DNA of 43,070 bases from Candidatus Gastranaerophilales bacterium. Its GTDB lineage: Bacteria; Cyanobacteriota; Vampirovibrionia; Gastranaerophilales; Gastranaerophilaceae. The stretch is taken from NCBI GenBank assembly GCA_905235155.1, contig CAJOKJ010000023.1:1-43070 (forward strand), given 5' to 3'. Below are positions 7,075 through 15,462 of the stretch, in pieces; within the stretch, counting starts at the first letter, position 1, and the number at the start of each line of letters is the position of its first letter. Made by a program: the position numbers and the translations under genes. The notes beneath the pieces were generated by a model. That model made no database searches. It was not told the origin of the DNA and saw only the letters and a program-made list of their open reading frames with translations.

Positions 7075-7557
7075 CTAGTATCTTGCAGGAACAGCTGCTG
7101 ATACTACCTTTTTCATACTTCCGTTCACTATAACTGTTTGTATTGGAGCAGCTTGTTTTTGAGTGTTTCTCATATACATATTAGGAGAAGCATTTACCTG
7201 TTGTGCAGCTTTATATACTGGTTTTTGTTGAACAACTTTTTGTTGTGCTGCTTGTTGTCTTAGTGCTGCTTGTCTTTCCATTTGTTGAACCTGTTGTTGC
7301 ATAAGTGCATATTTGCGTCTTTGTTCTTCTAAATATGCCTGTTTTGCTGCATACTCTTGTTGTTGTGCTGCAAATTTTTGTGCTAAAGTTTGTTTTTGCG
7401 GCTTTGGTTGTGCTTGTTGGGCAGGTCTTTGTGTAGGTTGTTGGTATTGTGTTTGAGCGGTATACGCAAAATTTACATCATCAATTTTGCGTTTTAAATC
7501 GCATAATCCAACACATACAGAATTGTCATTAAAAAAATCTTTCAAAAATTGTTCCAT
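7075..7557 (-). CDS. Gln/Ala-rich protein of unknown function (160 aa)
   Basis: The first 30 residues look folded and hold two cysteines (SVCVGLCDLKRKIDD). Residues 35-140 are an extended Gln/Ala/Pro-rich stretch with a central charged helix (EEQRRKYALMQQQVQQMERQ). The end is a short hydrophobic tail (TVIVNGSMKKVVSAAVPARY). No signal peptide. A good ribosome binding site (AGAGGAA) precedes the ATG. Low-complexity sequence prevents a family call; a scaffold or aggregation-prone adaptor is possible. Confidence 0.65.
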   Translation of the reverse strand: MEQFLKDFFNDNSVCVGLCDLKRKIDDVNFAYTAQTQYQQPTQRPAQQAQPKPQKQTLAQKFAAQQQEYAAKQAYLEEQRRKYALMQQQVQQMERQAALRQQAAQQKVVQQKPVYKAAQQVNASPNMYMRNTQKQAAPIQTVIVNGSMKKVVSAAVPARY

Positions 7558-7647
7558 AATCTTATTCCTCTTTTCTCTTATTTGTTATATAATGTATTTA
7601 ATAATTAATTTTTAAAAGTCAACATTTTTGAAAAGGAGTATAAAATT

Positions 7648-7851
7648 ATGTCAAAAATTACGAAAGAAATGGGTATTATGGACATTGTTCAAAATTATCC
7701 GGAAACAGTAGAAGTTTTCCAAAAGTTTGGTATGGGTTGTATTGGTTGTGCTGCTGCACACTTTGAAAACCTTGAAGCAGGTGCAAAAGTTCACGGTATT
7801 GATATTGATGCAATGGTTGATGCTATGAATGAACTTGTTGGAGAAGAATAA
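7648..7851 (+). CDS. DUF1858 redox-disulfide protein (67 aa)
   Basis: The whole protein is one DUF1858 domain, the family often found beside hybrid cluster protein genes. Hallmarks: an N-terminal helix (MGIMDIVQNYPETVEVFQKF), then the GMGCIGCAAA motif with a CxxC pair, then helices ending in a Leu/Asp-rich tail. The CxxC is presumed to form a redox-active disulfide or bind metal. AAAAGGAG precedes the start. It is the first gene of a three-gene unit with NfeD and the SPFH protein (2-base gap to NfeD). Confidence 0.85.
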   Translation: MSKITKEMGIMDIVQNYPETVEVFQKFGMGCIGCAAAHFENLEAGAKVHGIDIDAMVDAMNELVGEE

Positions 7852-7853
7852 GC

Positions 7854-8291
7854 ATGACTGTTTGGCAATTCTGCTTATGTGCAGGTTTAGCATTTTTAAT
7901 TGCTGAAATATTTATTCCTACAACATTCTTTTTAAGCATGTCTGTTGGTGCATTAGTAACTGCAATAGTTGCAGTATGGTTTGTATCTAAAACAGTTTTA
8001 ATACCTGTTTTTGCTGTTGTTTCACTGCTATCTTTATTAGTATTGAAACCATTTCTTGCAAAATACAGAAATTTTAATGCTGAAAAAGAAACAGGTGTTG
8101 AAGGTAAATATATAGGTAAAAAAGTAAAAGTAACAAGTAAAATTGATAATAATTCAGGTTCTATCTCAGTTTACGGAGAACGCTGGGAAGCACGTTCTGC
8201 AAATAGTGATGAGGAGTTTGCAGAGGAAGAAGAAGTTGAAATTGTTAGAAATGAAAGTCTTGTTATGTACGTAAAAAAGGTAAGTAAATAA
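7854..8291 (+). CDS. NfeD-family membrane protein (145 aa)
   Basis: Residues 1-70 hold three hydrophobic segments; residues 78-145 form the OB-fold NfeD C-terminal domain (TGVEGKYIGKKVKVTSKID, GERWEARS, VEIVRNESLVMYVKK). Short NfeD proteins partner with SPFH-domain proteins encoded next door, forming membrane microdomain assemblies. The next gene is exactly such a partner, 10 bases downstream. Confidence 0.9.
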   Translation: MTVWQFCLCAGLAFLIAEIFIPTTFFLSMSVGALVTAIVAVWFVSKTVLIPVFAVVSLLSLLVLKPFLAKYRNFNAEKETGVEGKYIGKKVKVTSKIDNNSGSISVYGERWEARSANSDEEFAEEEEVEIVRNESLVMYVKKVSK

Positions 8292-8301
8292 GGAGTTTAT
8301 T

Positions 8302-9270
8302 ATGTGGGCAAGTATTTTACTCGTTCTTGTTATCCTTTATATAATTAAAGGTGTTATTATTGTTCAACAAATGGAAGAAGTTATTATTGAACGTTTAGGT
8401 AGTTATAAAGCTACCTTAAAACCGGGCTTAAATTTTATTATCCCGATTATTGATACACCAAGAGGTATTAATTGGAAAGTTTCACAAAAGGGTATAGATG
8501 GTCAAACATATTCTTATACAAAGGTTATGACTAAAATTGATAAACGTGAAACTGTTTACGATTTTCCAAGACAAAACGTAATTACAAAAGATAACGTTAC
8601 AATTAGTATTAATGCTCTGTTATACTTTCAAATTGTTGATTCAAAATCAGCAGTTTATGAAATTACAAATTTAATTGACGCTATTGAAAAATTAACTCAA
8701 ACTAATTTGAGAAACTTAGTTGGTCAATTAGATTTAGATGAAACTCTTATTTCTCGTGATAAAATTAATCACGAATTAAGACAAATTCTTGACGAAGCAA
8801 CAAATAAATGGGGCGTAAAGGTTAATCGTGTAGAACTTCAAGACATTAATCCGCCTGCTGATATCCAAAATGCGATGGAAAAACAAATGAAAGCAGAACG
8901 TGAAAAACGTGCTATCATTTTGGAATCTGAAGGTCAAAAACAATCTGCAATCTTAAAAGCACAAGGTGAAAAAGAGGCTGCAATTAATAAAGCAGAAGGT
9001 GAAAAACAAGCATCTATCTTAAGAGCTGACGGTATTGCAAAAGCAAGAGTTTTAGAAGCAGAAGGTGAAAAACAGGCTATTGAATTAATTATTAATGCGA
9101 TAGGTGAAAAAGGTAAACCTGATCAATACTTAATTGCAATGAAATATCTTGAAACATTAAAAGGTATTTCAGCAGGTCAAAACAACAAAGTTGTTTATAT
9201 GCCTTATGAAGCAACAGGTATATTAAGTTCTGTTGACGGTATTAAACAAATGTTTGATGCTACAAAATAA
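8302..9270 (+). CDS. qmcA: SPFH/band 7 (stomatin/QmcA-like) protein (322 aa)
   Basis: An N-terminal membrane anchor (ASILLVLVILYIIKGVIIV), the PHB/SPFH domain (residues about 20-190: IIERLGSYKATLKPGLNFIIPIID, NVITKDNVTISINALLYFQI), then a long heptad-like helix with repeated E-G-E-K-Q-A units (about 190-270) and a short C-terminal tail. This is the stomatin/paraslipin class that oligomerises in the inner membrane and works with NfeD. AAGGAG lies before the ATG. It closes the unit; a strong terminator follows. Confidence 0.9.
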   Translation: MWASILLVLVILYIIKGVIIVQQMEEVIIERLGSYKATLKPGLNFIIPIIDTPRGINWKVSQKGIDGQTYSYTKVMTKIDKRETVYDFPRQNVITKDNVTISINALLYFQIVDSKSAVYEITNLIDAIEKLTQTNLRNLVGQLDLDETLISRDKINHELRQILDEATNKWGVKVNRVELQDINPPADIQNAMEKQMKAEREKRAIILESEGQKQSAILKAQGEKEAAINKAEGEKQASILRADGIAKARVLEAEGEKQAIELIINAIGEKGKPDQYLIAMKYLETLKGISAGQNNKVVYMPYEATGILSSVDGIKQMFDATK

Positions 9271-9280
9271 ATTTTTTATG

Positions 9281-9320
9281 CAAGGCAGGCAGATGTTCTA
9301 CATCTGCCTGCCTTGTTATT
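9281..9320 (+). terminator. Terminator after the SPFH gene
   Basis: 15-bp perfect stem (9281-9295 with 9301-9315), 5-base loop, then TTATTTT. Confidence 0.9.
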
Positions 9321-9369
9321 TTACAAAAATTTTTCATTATGATAAAATTAAGAAAAAAGGAGAAATAAA

Positions 9370-9543
9370 ATGGCAAGATTAGTTAGACCTACTTGGGCTA
9401 TAAGATGTACACAATCAAGTTGCAGAAACTTATTTGAAGTTGCAGTTCTTGAAGACGGTAAACAACAAGAAGTTGTGTGTCCTGCTTGTGGTGAACACTA
9501 TGTTTATCCTATTTTGAAAGAAGACGAAGAAAGAGAAGGCTAA
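9370..9543 (+). CDS. Zinc-ribbon mini-protein (57 aa)
   Basis: Starts MARLVRPTWAIRC and ends ILKEDEEREG. Two cysteine pairs, C-x5-C (CTQSSC) and C-x2-C (CPAC) about 20 residues apart, followed by an acidic tail: a small zinc ribbon. Strong ribosome binding site AAAAGGAG. Such mini-ribbons may bind nucleic acid or RNA polymerase, but the partner is unknown. It lies 16 bases before the radical SAM gene and may be co-transcribed with it. Confidence 0.75.
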   Translation: MARLVRPTWAIRCTQSSCRNLFEVAVLEDGKQQEVVCPACGEHYVYPILKEDEEREG

Positions 9544-9559
9544 AAACAGGTTGTGAATT

Positions 9560-10489
9560 GTGAGTGGTGAAGATAATCCTGCAAATATAAAACGCTATAA
9601 TCAATTCAGTGAATATTTAAAAGAAAAATTCGGTGTCAAGGTTTATAAAATTACTCTTGATGCCGGATTTTCGTGTCCAAACAGGCAAAATGGCAATCGA
9701 GGATGTATATATTGTGATGCGGGCGGAAGTTTTTCTCAATCTCATTCTGCAAATATGTCAATAAAAGAACAATTGGATTTTGGGGCTCAATACCTTACAG
9801 ACAGATTTAAGGCAGTAAAATATATGTCTTATTTTCAGTCTTTTTCTAATACTTATAAACCTGTTGAAGAACTAAAAGAAATTTATGATGCAGCACTAAA
9901 CCACCCTGAGATTGTCGGTATTTCTATCGGAACACGTCCTGACTGTGTTGATGAGGAAAAATTAGATTTAATAGCAAGCTATAAAGATAATTATGAAACA
10001 TGGATTGAATACGGTTTGCAGTCTATGCACAATAAGACATTAGAAAGAATAAACAGAGGTCATGATTTCGAATGTTTTTTTAAAACTTATGAAAAAACTA
10101 AAGCACGAGGGCTAAATACTTGTGTTCATATTATTTTTGGCTTGTGGGAAACTCACGATGAAATGATGCAAACTGTTAAAGAACTTGCAAAACTTGATAT
10201 TGACGGGTTAAAACTTCACATGATATGCGGACTCAGAGGAACTGAACTTACTGAAATGTACAAGCGTGGTGAATTTGAGTTTATGAGCGAAATGGAATAT
10301 GTAAATTTATGCTGTGATGCAATAGAACTTTTGCCTCCACATACAACGCTTCACAGAATTGCAGGAAGTGGTTTGAAATCGACACTTGTTGAACCTAAAT
10401 GGATAGGTAAGAAATTTGAATGCTTAAATAAAATAGATGCTGAATTAATACGTCGTAATTCTTGGCAAGGCAAGTTTTACGAGAAATAA
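9560..10489 (+). CDS. Radical SAM protein, YhcC/TIGR01212 family (309 aa)
   Basis: The radical-SAM cysteines are in FSCPNRQNGNRGCIYCDAGG near residue 35, the longer-spaced CxxxxxxxxCxxC form typical of the YhcC family. Also seen: IGTRPDCVDEEKL, WIEYGLQSMH, THDEMMQTV and LHMICGLRGT, in the usual family order. Length matches the family (about 300 aa). The reaction of YhcC is not established. The start is a GTG because no ATG lies upstream of the first conserved residues; it sits in a short GTGAATTGTGAGT repeat-like tract, with a weak CAGG site. Confidence 0.85.
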   Translation: MSGEDNPANIKRYNQFSEYLKEKFGVKVYKITLDAGFSCPNRQNGNRGCIYCDAGGSFSQSHSANMSIKEQLDFGAQYLTDRFKAVKYMSYFQSFSNTYKPVEELKEIYDAALNHPEIVGISIGTRPDCVDEEKLDLIASYKDNYETWIEYGLQSMHNKTLERINRGHDFECFFKTYEKTKARGLNTCVHIIFGLWETHDEMMQTVKELAKLDIDGLKLHMICGLRGTELTEMYKRGEFEFMSEMEYVNLCCDAIELLPPHTTLHRIAGSGLKSTLVEPKWIGKKFECLNKIDAELIRRNSWQGKFYEK

Positions 10490-10501
10490 AATTTTTGATT
10501 T

Positions 10502-11386
10502 TTAAAATGTAACCGTTCCGTTATTAATTTCTGCTTTAGTGCCGATAGGAATTGTTAATTTGTGTTTTCTGTGTGTTATTTTGAAACCGCTTAAGATTGG
10601 TATATTAAGTTTTTCTGCAAGTTCTTTGAAAAATTTATCTAACAAATTTTTATCATCAACTCTTAAAAAATCACCTAAAAGAATACCTTGAATATTTGTT
10701 CTAAATTCTTTCACATTTAGTAATTGAGTAAACATTCTATCAATTTTATATACAGGTTCATTTAAGTCTTCTGCAAAAAATATAAAATTTTCTTTTGGTA
10801 CAAAATCTACACCACATAGAGAACCCATAGTAGTTAAATTACCACCAAATAAAATCCCCTGTGTTTTACCGGAGTTATATACATTTTTAGCTTTTAGGGT
10901 AGTAATATTGCTATTTGTAATTGTATGTATAAAGTGTTTTAATGTAAAATCAGATATTTTATCAACTCCAAAGTCGCTTTGAAACATTGGTGCATGATAT
11001 GTTATAAGGTTTGCTTTGCTTAAAAACATAGTACAAAGTGCCGTTATATCAGAGTATCCTGCAAAAATTTTCGGGTTATTTCTGATTAAGTCGTAATCAA
11101 TTTTATTAATAAGTCTAATGCTTCCGTATCCGCCTCTTAAGCATAATATCGCACTAATACTTTTATCAGAAAAAAAATTGTGTAAATCTTCTATTTTTTC
11201 TTCATCTGTTCCTGCCAGATATCCGTTATTTTTAAAAATATTTTTGCCAAAAATAATTTTATATCCGAGATTTTCAAAAAATATTTTGGCATTTAAAGCA
11301 TTTTCTTTACTGTCAACACTTCCGGCAGGTGCAACTATGCCAATTGTATCTCCAATTTGTAATTTTTTTGGTTTAATTATGTTCAT
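10502..11386 (-). CDS. ldcA: Peptidoglycan LD-carboxypeptidase, S66 family
   Basis: Removes the terminal D-alanine from tetrapeptides in cell-wall recycling (family knowledge). Motifs: GIVAPAG at the N-terminus, CLRGGYGSIRL near residue 82, the nucleophile Ser112 in AGYSDITAL, the later FAEDLNEPVYKIDRMFTQL with the candidate catalytic Glu, and the C-terminal THRKHKLTIPIGT with the candidate His. Length 294 is normal. No signal peptide, so cytoplasmic. Its start is 40 bases from that of dnaX, which is transcribed in the opposite direction. Confidence 0.9.
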   Translation of the reverse strand: MNIIKPKKLQIGDTIGIVAPAGSVDSKENALNAKIFFENLGYKIIFGKNIFKNNGYLAGTDEEKIEDLHNFFSDKSISAILCLRGGYGSIRLINKIDYDLIRNNPKIFAGYSDITALCTMFLSKANLITYHAPMFQSDFGVDKISDFTLKHFIHTITNSNITTLKAKNVYNSGKTQGILFGGNLTTMGSLCGVDFVPKENFIFFAEDLNEPVYKIDRMFTQLLNVKEFRTNIQGILLGDFLRVDDKNLLDKFFKELAEKLNIPILSGFKITHRKHKLTIPIGTKAEINNGTVTF

Positions 11387-11414
11387 AAATATTCATTTTC
11401 CGATTGTATTAGGC

Positions 11415-11420
11415 TATAAT
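11415..11420 (+). promoter_or_regulatory. -10 element of dnaX, leaderless type
   Basis: TATAAT ends six bases before the ATG at 11427; no ribosome binding site in between. A weak -35 (TTCATT, 11392-11397) lies 17 bases upstream. Confidence 0.6.
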
Positions 11421-11426
11421 AATAGC

Positions 11427-13304
11427 ATGAATGAAAATTATATTCCATTATACAGAAAATATAGACCGCAAATACTTGAAGAAATTGTTGGTCAAGAACA
11501 TGTAAAAAAAGCACTTGCAAATGCTATAAATTTAAATAAAATAGCACACGCATATCTTTTTACGGGGCCACGAGGAACAGGTAAAACTTCTACGGCACGT
11601 ATTTTGGCAAAATCTTTAAATTGCGTTGATGGTCCAACTGTTAAACCTTGTGGTAAATGTGCAAGTTGTACAGATATTACAAATTCTACTCCGCTTGATG
11701 TTATTGAAATAGACGCAGCAAGTAATCGTTCTGTTAATGATGCACAAAATATTTTAGAAAAAATACAATATGCTCCCGTAAACGGAAAATATAAAATTTA
11801 TATTATTGATGAAGTTCACATGTTGACGGTTCAGGCTTTTAATGCTTTATTGAAAACGCTTGAAGAACCGCCCGAAAATGTGATTTTTATTCTGGCGACA
11901 ACAGAAGTTCATAAAGTTTTGGATACTATTAAAAGTCGTTGTCAAAGGTTTGATTTTAGACGTATTACAACGGATGATATAGTAAAACACTTAAAAAATA
12001 TAGCAAAGTTGGAAAAATTTAATATTGAAGATGATGCACTTTTAACGATTGCAAAAAATGCAGCAGGCGGGATGCGTGATAGTTTGGCATTGTTAGACCA
12101 GCTTAGTGTTTTAGATACGGAAAAAGCAATTACCACAGATGATATAAATTCTTTGCTCGGAAGATTATCTTTTGATGTACTTAATCGTTTATCAGAAAGT
12201 ATAATTAATTCTAATCCAAACGGTGCTATTGAAATTTTAGAAGATGTTTACAATTCAGGTAATGAGCCTTCTCAAATTCTTTTGAATTTATTAAACTATT
12301 TTAAAAATCTTTTGATTGTCAAGAATTGCAAGACGGAGCTTGTCTTGGAGTTGACGCAAACAACAGATTTGCAGGCAAAGGTCTTAAAAGAGCAAGCGGA
12401 CAGACTTGATACACATCAAATAGTATTTTTGATTGAAAGAGCATCTCATTATATTAATGAGTTAAAATTGTCAACAAATCAACATACTTGGCTGGAAGTT
12501 GCAATGATAGATTTGGCAAATTTAACTGAAAATACAAAACTTATTGAGTTACAAAGCAGATTAATGAAACTTGAAAACGGTGAGGTTATACAAGAAAATA
12601 TACCTCAATATAAGACACCTCCGCATCCTGTTCAAAAACCTTCTATGAAGCCGGCAGGTTCTGACAAACAGTTTATAAAACCGATAGTTCAACAATCTGT
12701 TGAAATTCCAAAAACAGAATATAAAGAAACTCAGAGTAAACCTCAATCGACATTACAAAAACAAGAGCCTGTGCAAACTGCAAGTTCCGATAAAAAAACG
12801 GGTGATACTAAAGAATTATGGAAAAGCTTGCTGGAACATATAGACAGCATGCCAACAAGACAACTTTTAATTCAACAAGCAAAACCTGTGTTGATTTCTG
12901 CTGAAAATGTAGTTATTACTGTGCGTCAAGAAGGTTTTTTAAATAACATAAATAATACCAATAAAAAACAAATGATTATTGATGCGGTAAATAAGTTGTT
13001 TGATAATGTAAATACAAATGTTGTTATCAGATTACCGCAAGCCTCTGATAATAATGTTAATACTATTGACGTTTCGCAAAAAGAACTTAAGGAAGAAAAA
13101 TCAAAGCCAGAAGTAAAACAGGAAATTCCAAAAGAAATATATAAACCTACTGATAATCCAGAAATGGTAGAAGTTGTTGAAAATTTTGATGCACGAACAG
13201 TGACGGAAAATGAAACAGAAAGCAAAAATTCATCTGTTTCCGCATATTTGTCTGACCAGGCAAAAATGGTAAAAGATTTATTTAACGGGAAATTGGTTGA
13301 ATAA
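11427..13304 (+). CDS. dnaX: DNA polymerase III subunit gamma/tau
   Basis: The clamp-loader ATPase. Residues 1-220 are the AAA+ module: YRPQILEEIVGQEH, Walker A GPRGTGKTS near 50, the four-cysteine zinc knuckle (C-x8-C-x2-C-x2-C, around 66-80), DEVHML, the sensor LATTEVHKV and SRCQRFDFR. Residues 220-370 are the collar. After about 400 comes a Pro/Gln-rich linker, a tau-like folded segment (KELWKSLLEHI...VVIRLPQ) and a charged tail. Start placed at 11427, where the conserved NYIPLYRKYRPQ begins; upstream codons in the same frame overlap ldcA on the other strand and are not conserved-looking. Length 625 aa is normal. No sign of a programmed frameshift site for a separate gamma form. Confidence 0.95.
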   Translation: MNENYIPLYRKYRPQILEEIVGQEHVKKALANAINLNKIAHAYLFTGPRGTGKTSTARILAKSLNCVDGPTVKPCGKCASCTDITNSTPLDVIEIDAASNRSVNDAQNILEKIQYAPVNGKYKIYIIDEVHMLTVQAFNALLKTLEEPPENVIFILATTEVHKVLDTIKSRCQRFDFRRITTDDIVKHLKNIAKLEKFNIEDDALLTIAKNAAGGMRDSLALLDQLSVLDTEKAITTDDINSLLGRLSFDVLNRLSESIINSNPNGAIEILEDVYNSGNEPSQILLNLLNYFKNLLIVKNCKTELVLELTQTTDLQAKVLKEQADRLDTHQIVFLIERASHYINELKLSTNQHTWLEVAMIDLANLTENTKLIELQSRLMKLENGEVIQENIPQYKTPPHPVQKPSMKPAGSDKQFIKPIVQQSVEIPKTEYKETQSKPQSTLQKQEPVQTASSDKKTGDTKELWKSLLEHIDSMPTRQLLIQQAKPVLISAENVVITVRQEGFLNNINNTNKKQMIIDAVNKLFDNVNTNVVIRLPQASDNNVNTIDVSQKELKEEKSKPEVKQEIPKEIYKPTDNPEMVEVVENFDARTVTENETESKNSSVSAYLSDQAKMVKDLFNGKLVE

Positions 13305-13350
13305 TTTTTAATTGTAAATTTTTTGTCACGATTTGTTATCAAGAATGTAA

Positions 13351-13384
13351 AAGGGGGTATTTAAATAGTATACCCCCTTATTTT
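13351..13384 (+). terminator. Terminator after dnaX
   Basis: 10-bp stem (13351-13360 with 13370-13379) with five G:C pairs in a row and a 9-base loop, followed by an A and four T. Confidence 0.75.
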
Positions 13385-13424
13385 ACAAAAAGATTTATTT
13401 AACTCATATATATGCGTTAAAGAG

Positions 13425-13479
13425 CGTCCGGTGAACTCTTAAAATTCTTGTGTACCGATTTAGTTTGCCGGATGTTTTT
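13425..13479 (+). terminator. Second hairpin with T-tract downstream of dnaX, possible sRNA terminator
   Basis: A 13-bp stem including three G:U pairs (13425-13437 with 13462-13474), loop of 24 bases, then TTTTT. A plausible promoter (TTTACA 13382-13387, 17 bases, CATATA 13405-13410) lies in front, so a small RNA of about 60 bases starting near 13418 is possible. It could equally be a backup terminator for dnaX. Confidence 0.4.
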
Positions 13480-13481
13480 CT

Positions 13482-13940
13482 TTATGCAAATTTTACTTTG
13501 AAAATTGCTTTTTTTACATAAGAAGGTTTGTTACAGCAAATTTGTGGCATGTGAACATCCTGCGGATATAAAATAATAAAATCATTTTTATTTAACGTTA
13601 GAAATTCCGTTTGTGTATTGGTTGAAAGAAATTCAACATCTTTTTCGTTGTTATAGTCTTCTATGGTTGTGTAGTTTTGAATTTCTCCCAAACCGATTTT
13701 TTCAGAGCCTTCAATTAAAAATTGAATATCAATATATTTTCTGTGAGCTTCCCACTTGCCTTGATTTTGCGGCTTTGTTTGGTAATCTTGAATGTTTACG
13801 TAAATATCTTCACCTTGTATTTCATATTTTCCATTTTTAAAATCTTTAAGATTATTATTTTCCAAAAATTCAAGAGCTGTTTTAAGATTTTTAGATAAAT
13901 TGTGGTAAATTTTAGTATATTTTAATGAGTTTTTAATCAT
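13482..13940 (-). CDS. YhcH/YjgK/YiaL family protein (152 aa)
   Basis: A cupin-like fold family (DUF386, relatives of EbgC) linked to sugar metabolism. Signature: KWEAHRKYIDIQFLIEG around residues 60-80 with the metal-binding Glu/His pair, KIGLGE, LNKNDFIILYPQDVHMPQ with the second His, and the C-terminal KKAIFKVKF. Complete length. It has an extended -10 promoter and no ribosome binding site, and is divergent from the GIY-YIG gene 23 bases away. Confidence 0.88.
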   Translation of the reverse strand: MIKNSLKYTKIYHNLSKNLKTALEFLENNNLKDFKNGKYEIQGEDIYVNIQDYQTKPQNQGKWEAHRKYIDIQFLIEGSEKIGLGEIQNYTTIEDYNNEKDVEFLSTNTQTEFLTLNKNDFIILYPQDVHMPQICCNKPSYVKKAIFKVKFA

Positions 13941-13946
13941 AAATTT

Positions 13947-13955
13947 AGTATAACA
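13947..13955 (-). promoter_or_regulatory. Extended -10 promoter of the YhcH-family gene
   Basis: Minus strand TGT-TATACT (TATACT at 13952-13947), six bases before the ATG at 13940. Confidence 0.55.
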
Positions 13956-13963
13956 TAAATATT

Positions 13964-14236
13964 ATGAGCGAAAAAATCTTTTACACATATTTGCTTTTAA
14001 CTGAAAATAATACATACTATTGCGGTTATACAGATGATATAGAAAAGCGATATCAAAAGCATAAACAAGGTAATGGTGCAAAATATACAAAAGCGAACAA
14101 ACCTATAAAAATAGCCTATTTAGAAACATTTAAAACAAAATCGGAAGCAATGAAAGAGGAATATCGTATAAAACATCTTTCAAGGCAAGAAAAAGAAAAT
14201 TTGGTCAAAGAGTTTGAATTTAGTCATACCCCGTAG
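13964..14236 (+). CDS. GIY-YIG domain protein, UPF0213/YhbQ-like (90 aa)
   Basis: A single GIY-YIG nuclease-like domain: YTYLLLTENNTYYCGYTDDIEKRYQKH covers the catalytic Tyr pair and Arg, and EAMKEEYRIKHLSRQEKENLV covers the conserved Glu-containing helix. Proteins of this size act on DNA in some species but their role is mostly unknown. TATAAC ends nine bases before the ATG, so the message is short-leadered or leaderless. The 3' end overlaps the convergent 416-aa gene by 17 bases. Confidence 0.88.
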   Translation: MSEKIFYTYLLLTENNTYYCGYTDDIEKRYQKHKQGNGAKYTKANKPIKIAYLETFKTKSEAMKEEYRIKHLSRQEKENLVKEFEFSHTP

Positions 14237-15461
14237 GTTTTCCGCCTGTTGTTGTAAAGATTACGGGCATGTGTCTTTTAATTTTTTGTCCTCTTGTAAA
14301 TTCGGAAGTATCTTCTTTTTTTAACTCTTTATAACCTTTTTTGATTTCTTTTACTTCTGCTTTATATTCCTTTTTTAATTTTTTCTTTTTTTCTAAGTTT
14401 GCTTTTTCGGCATCTTTTAATTTTTGTTTTTCGTATTTTTCCGCAAGTTTTGCTTCAGCATTTGCACTTTGCGGGTCAATAAATCCGTCTTGTACGATTT
14501 TTAGTCCGGTTGAACTTACAGGGATATTATTATCTGTTAAGGCTTCCATTCTAACTTGTGTGCCTGTGTAGTCAACACTCCAGGTTCCCAAACATCTTGG
14601 TTGATTACCTGCAAATGCGTATGCTGCAACAATTATTCTGTTTTGATTTTTAACATCAAAACCAAGAGGGAATATATCCCAGCGAACTTCCTTTGTGTCT
14701 AAATCCTTTGTCGTTCTCCAGTAATATCTTACTGCTTCACGAACTTCGGTTAGTTTGTAAAGCTTTTTTTGCGTAAAGTCATAAACGAGTATATTTGTCT
14801 GCCAGATGCCGTCTTCAGCACTTCCTATTTTCTCTTTTGCTAAAACTTTTTTTAAGTCGGTTGAAAAGTCAATAGGTGTAATTGTTTTAAATAATCCCCA
14901 TTCAATTAAGGTTCTGTCAGTCGAAAAAATAGGCACGGGATTTCTTGCTGCAAAATTTGCCTTAACTATTTTTTCCACATCAGGCATACCTTTTCTTAAA
15001 GGTACAACATAAACATCACCGTCTGTTGAATGTGTTTTTGCATAGTATGAAACAACAGGAACAATCATAATACTTGTGTCAGGTGCTATCAGACCGGGTA
15101 AAATATCTTGTCTGTCATATCTTGCTCTTTTTCTGTCAATTTTTAATTCTACCATTCCGGGTGGGTCATTATATCTTACAAGTTTATATTTTGGTTGAGG
15201 AACATATTTCATCTTGCTGTCTTCAACTTTTTTTATATAATCACCGTCTCCGACGGATTTATCTTTGGCTGCGGATTCTCTTTCATACTCCTCAACAGTC
15301 ATATATCCTGATTTTGGCATCAAACTCTTTTGGTAACGGTCTTTTGCTTCTTGTTGTTGAACCTTGCTTCTGTAATCCCATTCGTTAGTGTTAAGTGCAT
15401 AGCAAGACGATGCCCCGATAAGCAAGGACAATATTAAAACTGCAATCGAATTTAATTTCAT
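14220..15461 (-). CDS. Exported protein of unknown function, operon with two-component genes (413 aa)
   Basis: Signal peptide MKLNSIAVLILSLLIGASSCYA, then a large mostly beta-type region (PGLIAPDTSIMIVPVVSYYAK, GIWQTNILVYDFTQKKLYKL, RWDIFPLGFD, RCLGTWSVDYTGTQVRMEAL) and a very Lys/Glu-rich helical tail (about residues 340-395). Not a family I can name. Start set at ATG 15461, where the signal peptide begins; the upstream in-frame ATG at 15470 would overlap the response regulator by 8 bases. A cysteine at the end of the hydrophobic core (SSC) could be a lipobox, weakly. Being last in the kinase/regulator operon, it may be the sensed or controlled envelope component. Confidence 0.75.
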   Translation of the reverse strand: MKLNSIAVLILSLLIGASSCYALNTNEWDYRSKVQQQEAKDRYQKSLMPKSGYMTVEEYERESAAKDKSVGDGDYIKKVEDSKMKYVPQPKYKLVRYNDPPGMVELKIDRKRARYDRQDILPGLIAPDTSIMIVPVVSYYAKTHSTDGDVYVVPLRKGMPDVEKIVKANFAARNPVPIFSTDRTLIEWGLFKTITPIDFSTDLKKVLAKEKIGSAEDGIWQTNILVYDFTQKKLYKLTEVREAVRYYWRTTKDLDTKEVRWDIFPLGFDVKNQNRIIVAAYAFAGNQPRCLGTWSVDYTGTQVRMEALTDNNIPVSSTGLKIVQDGFIDPQSANAEAKLAEKYEKQKLKDAEKANLEKKKKLKKEYKAEVKEIKKGYKELKKEDTSEFTRGQKIKRHMPVIFTTTGGKPTGYD

Positions 15462-15462
15462 T

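Noticed and set aside
11118-11426. Longer dnaX start
   Set aside because: The extra 103 codons overlap ldcA on the other strand and precede a clear promoter; the conserved NYIPLYRKYRPQ begins right after 11427.
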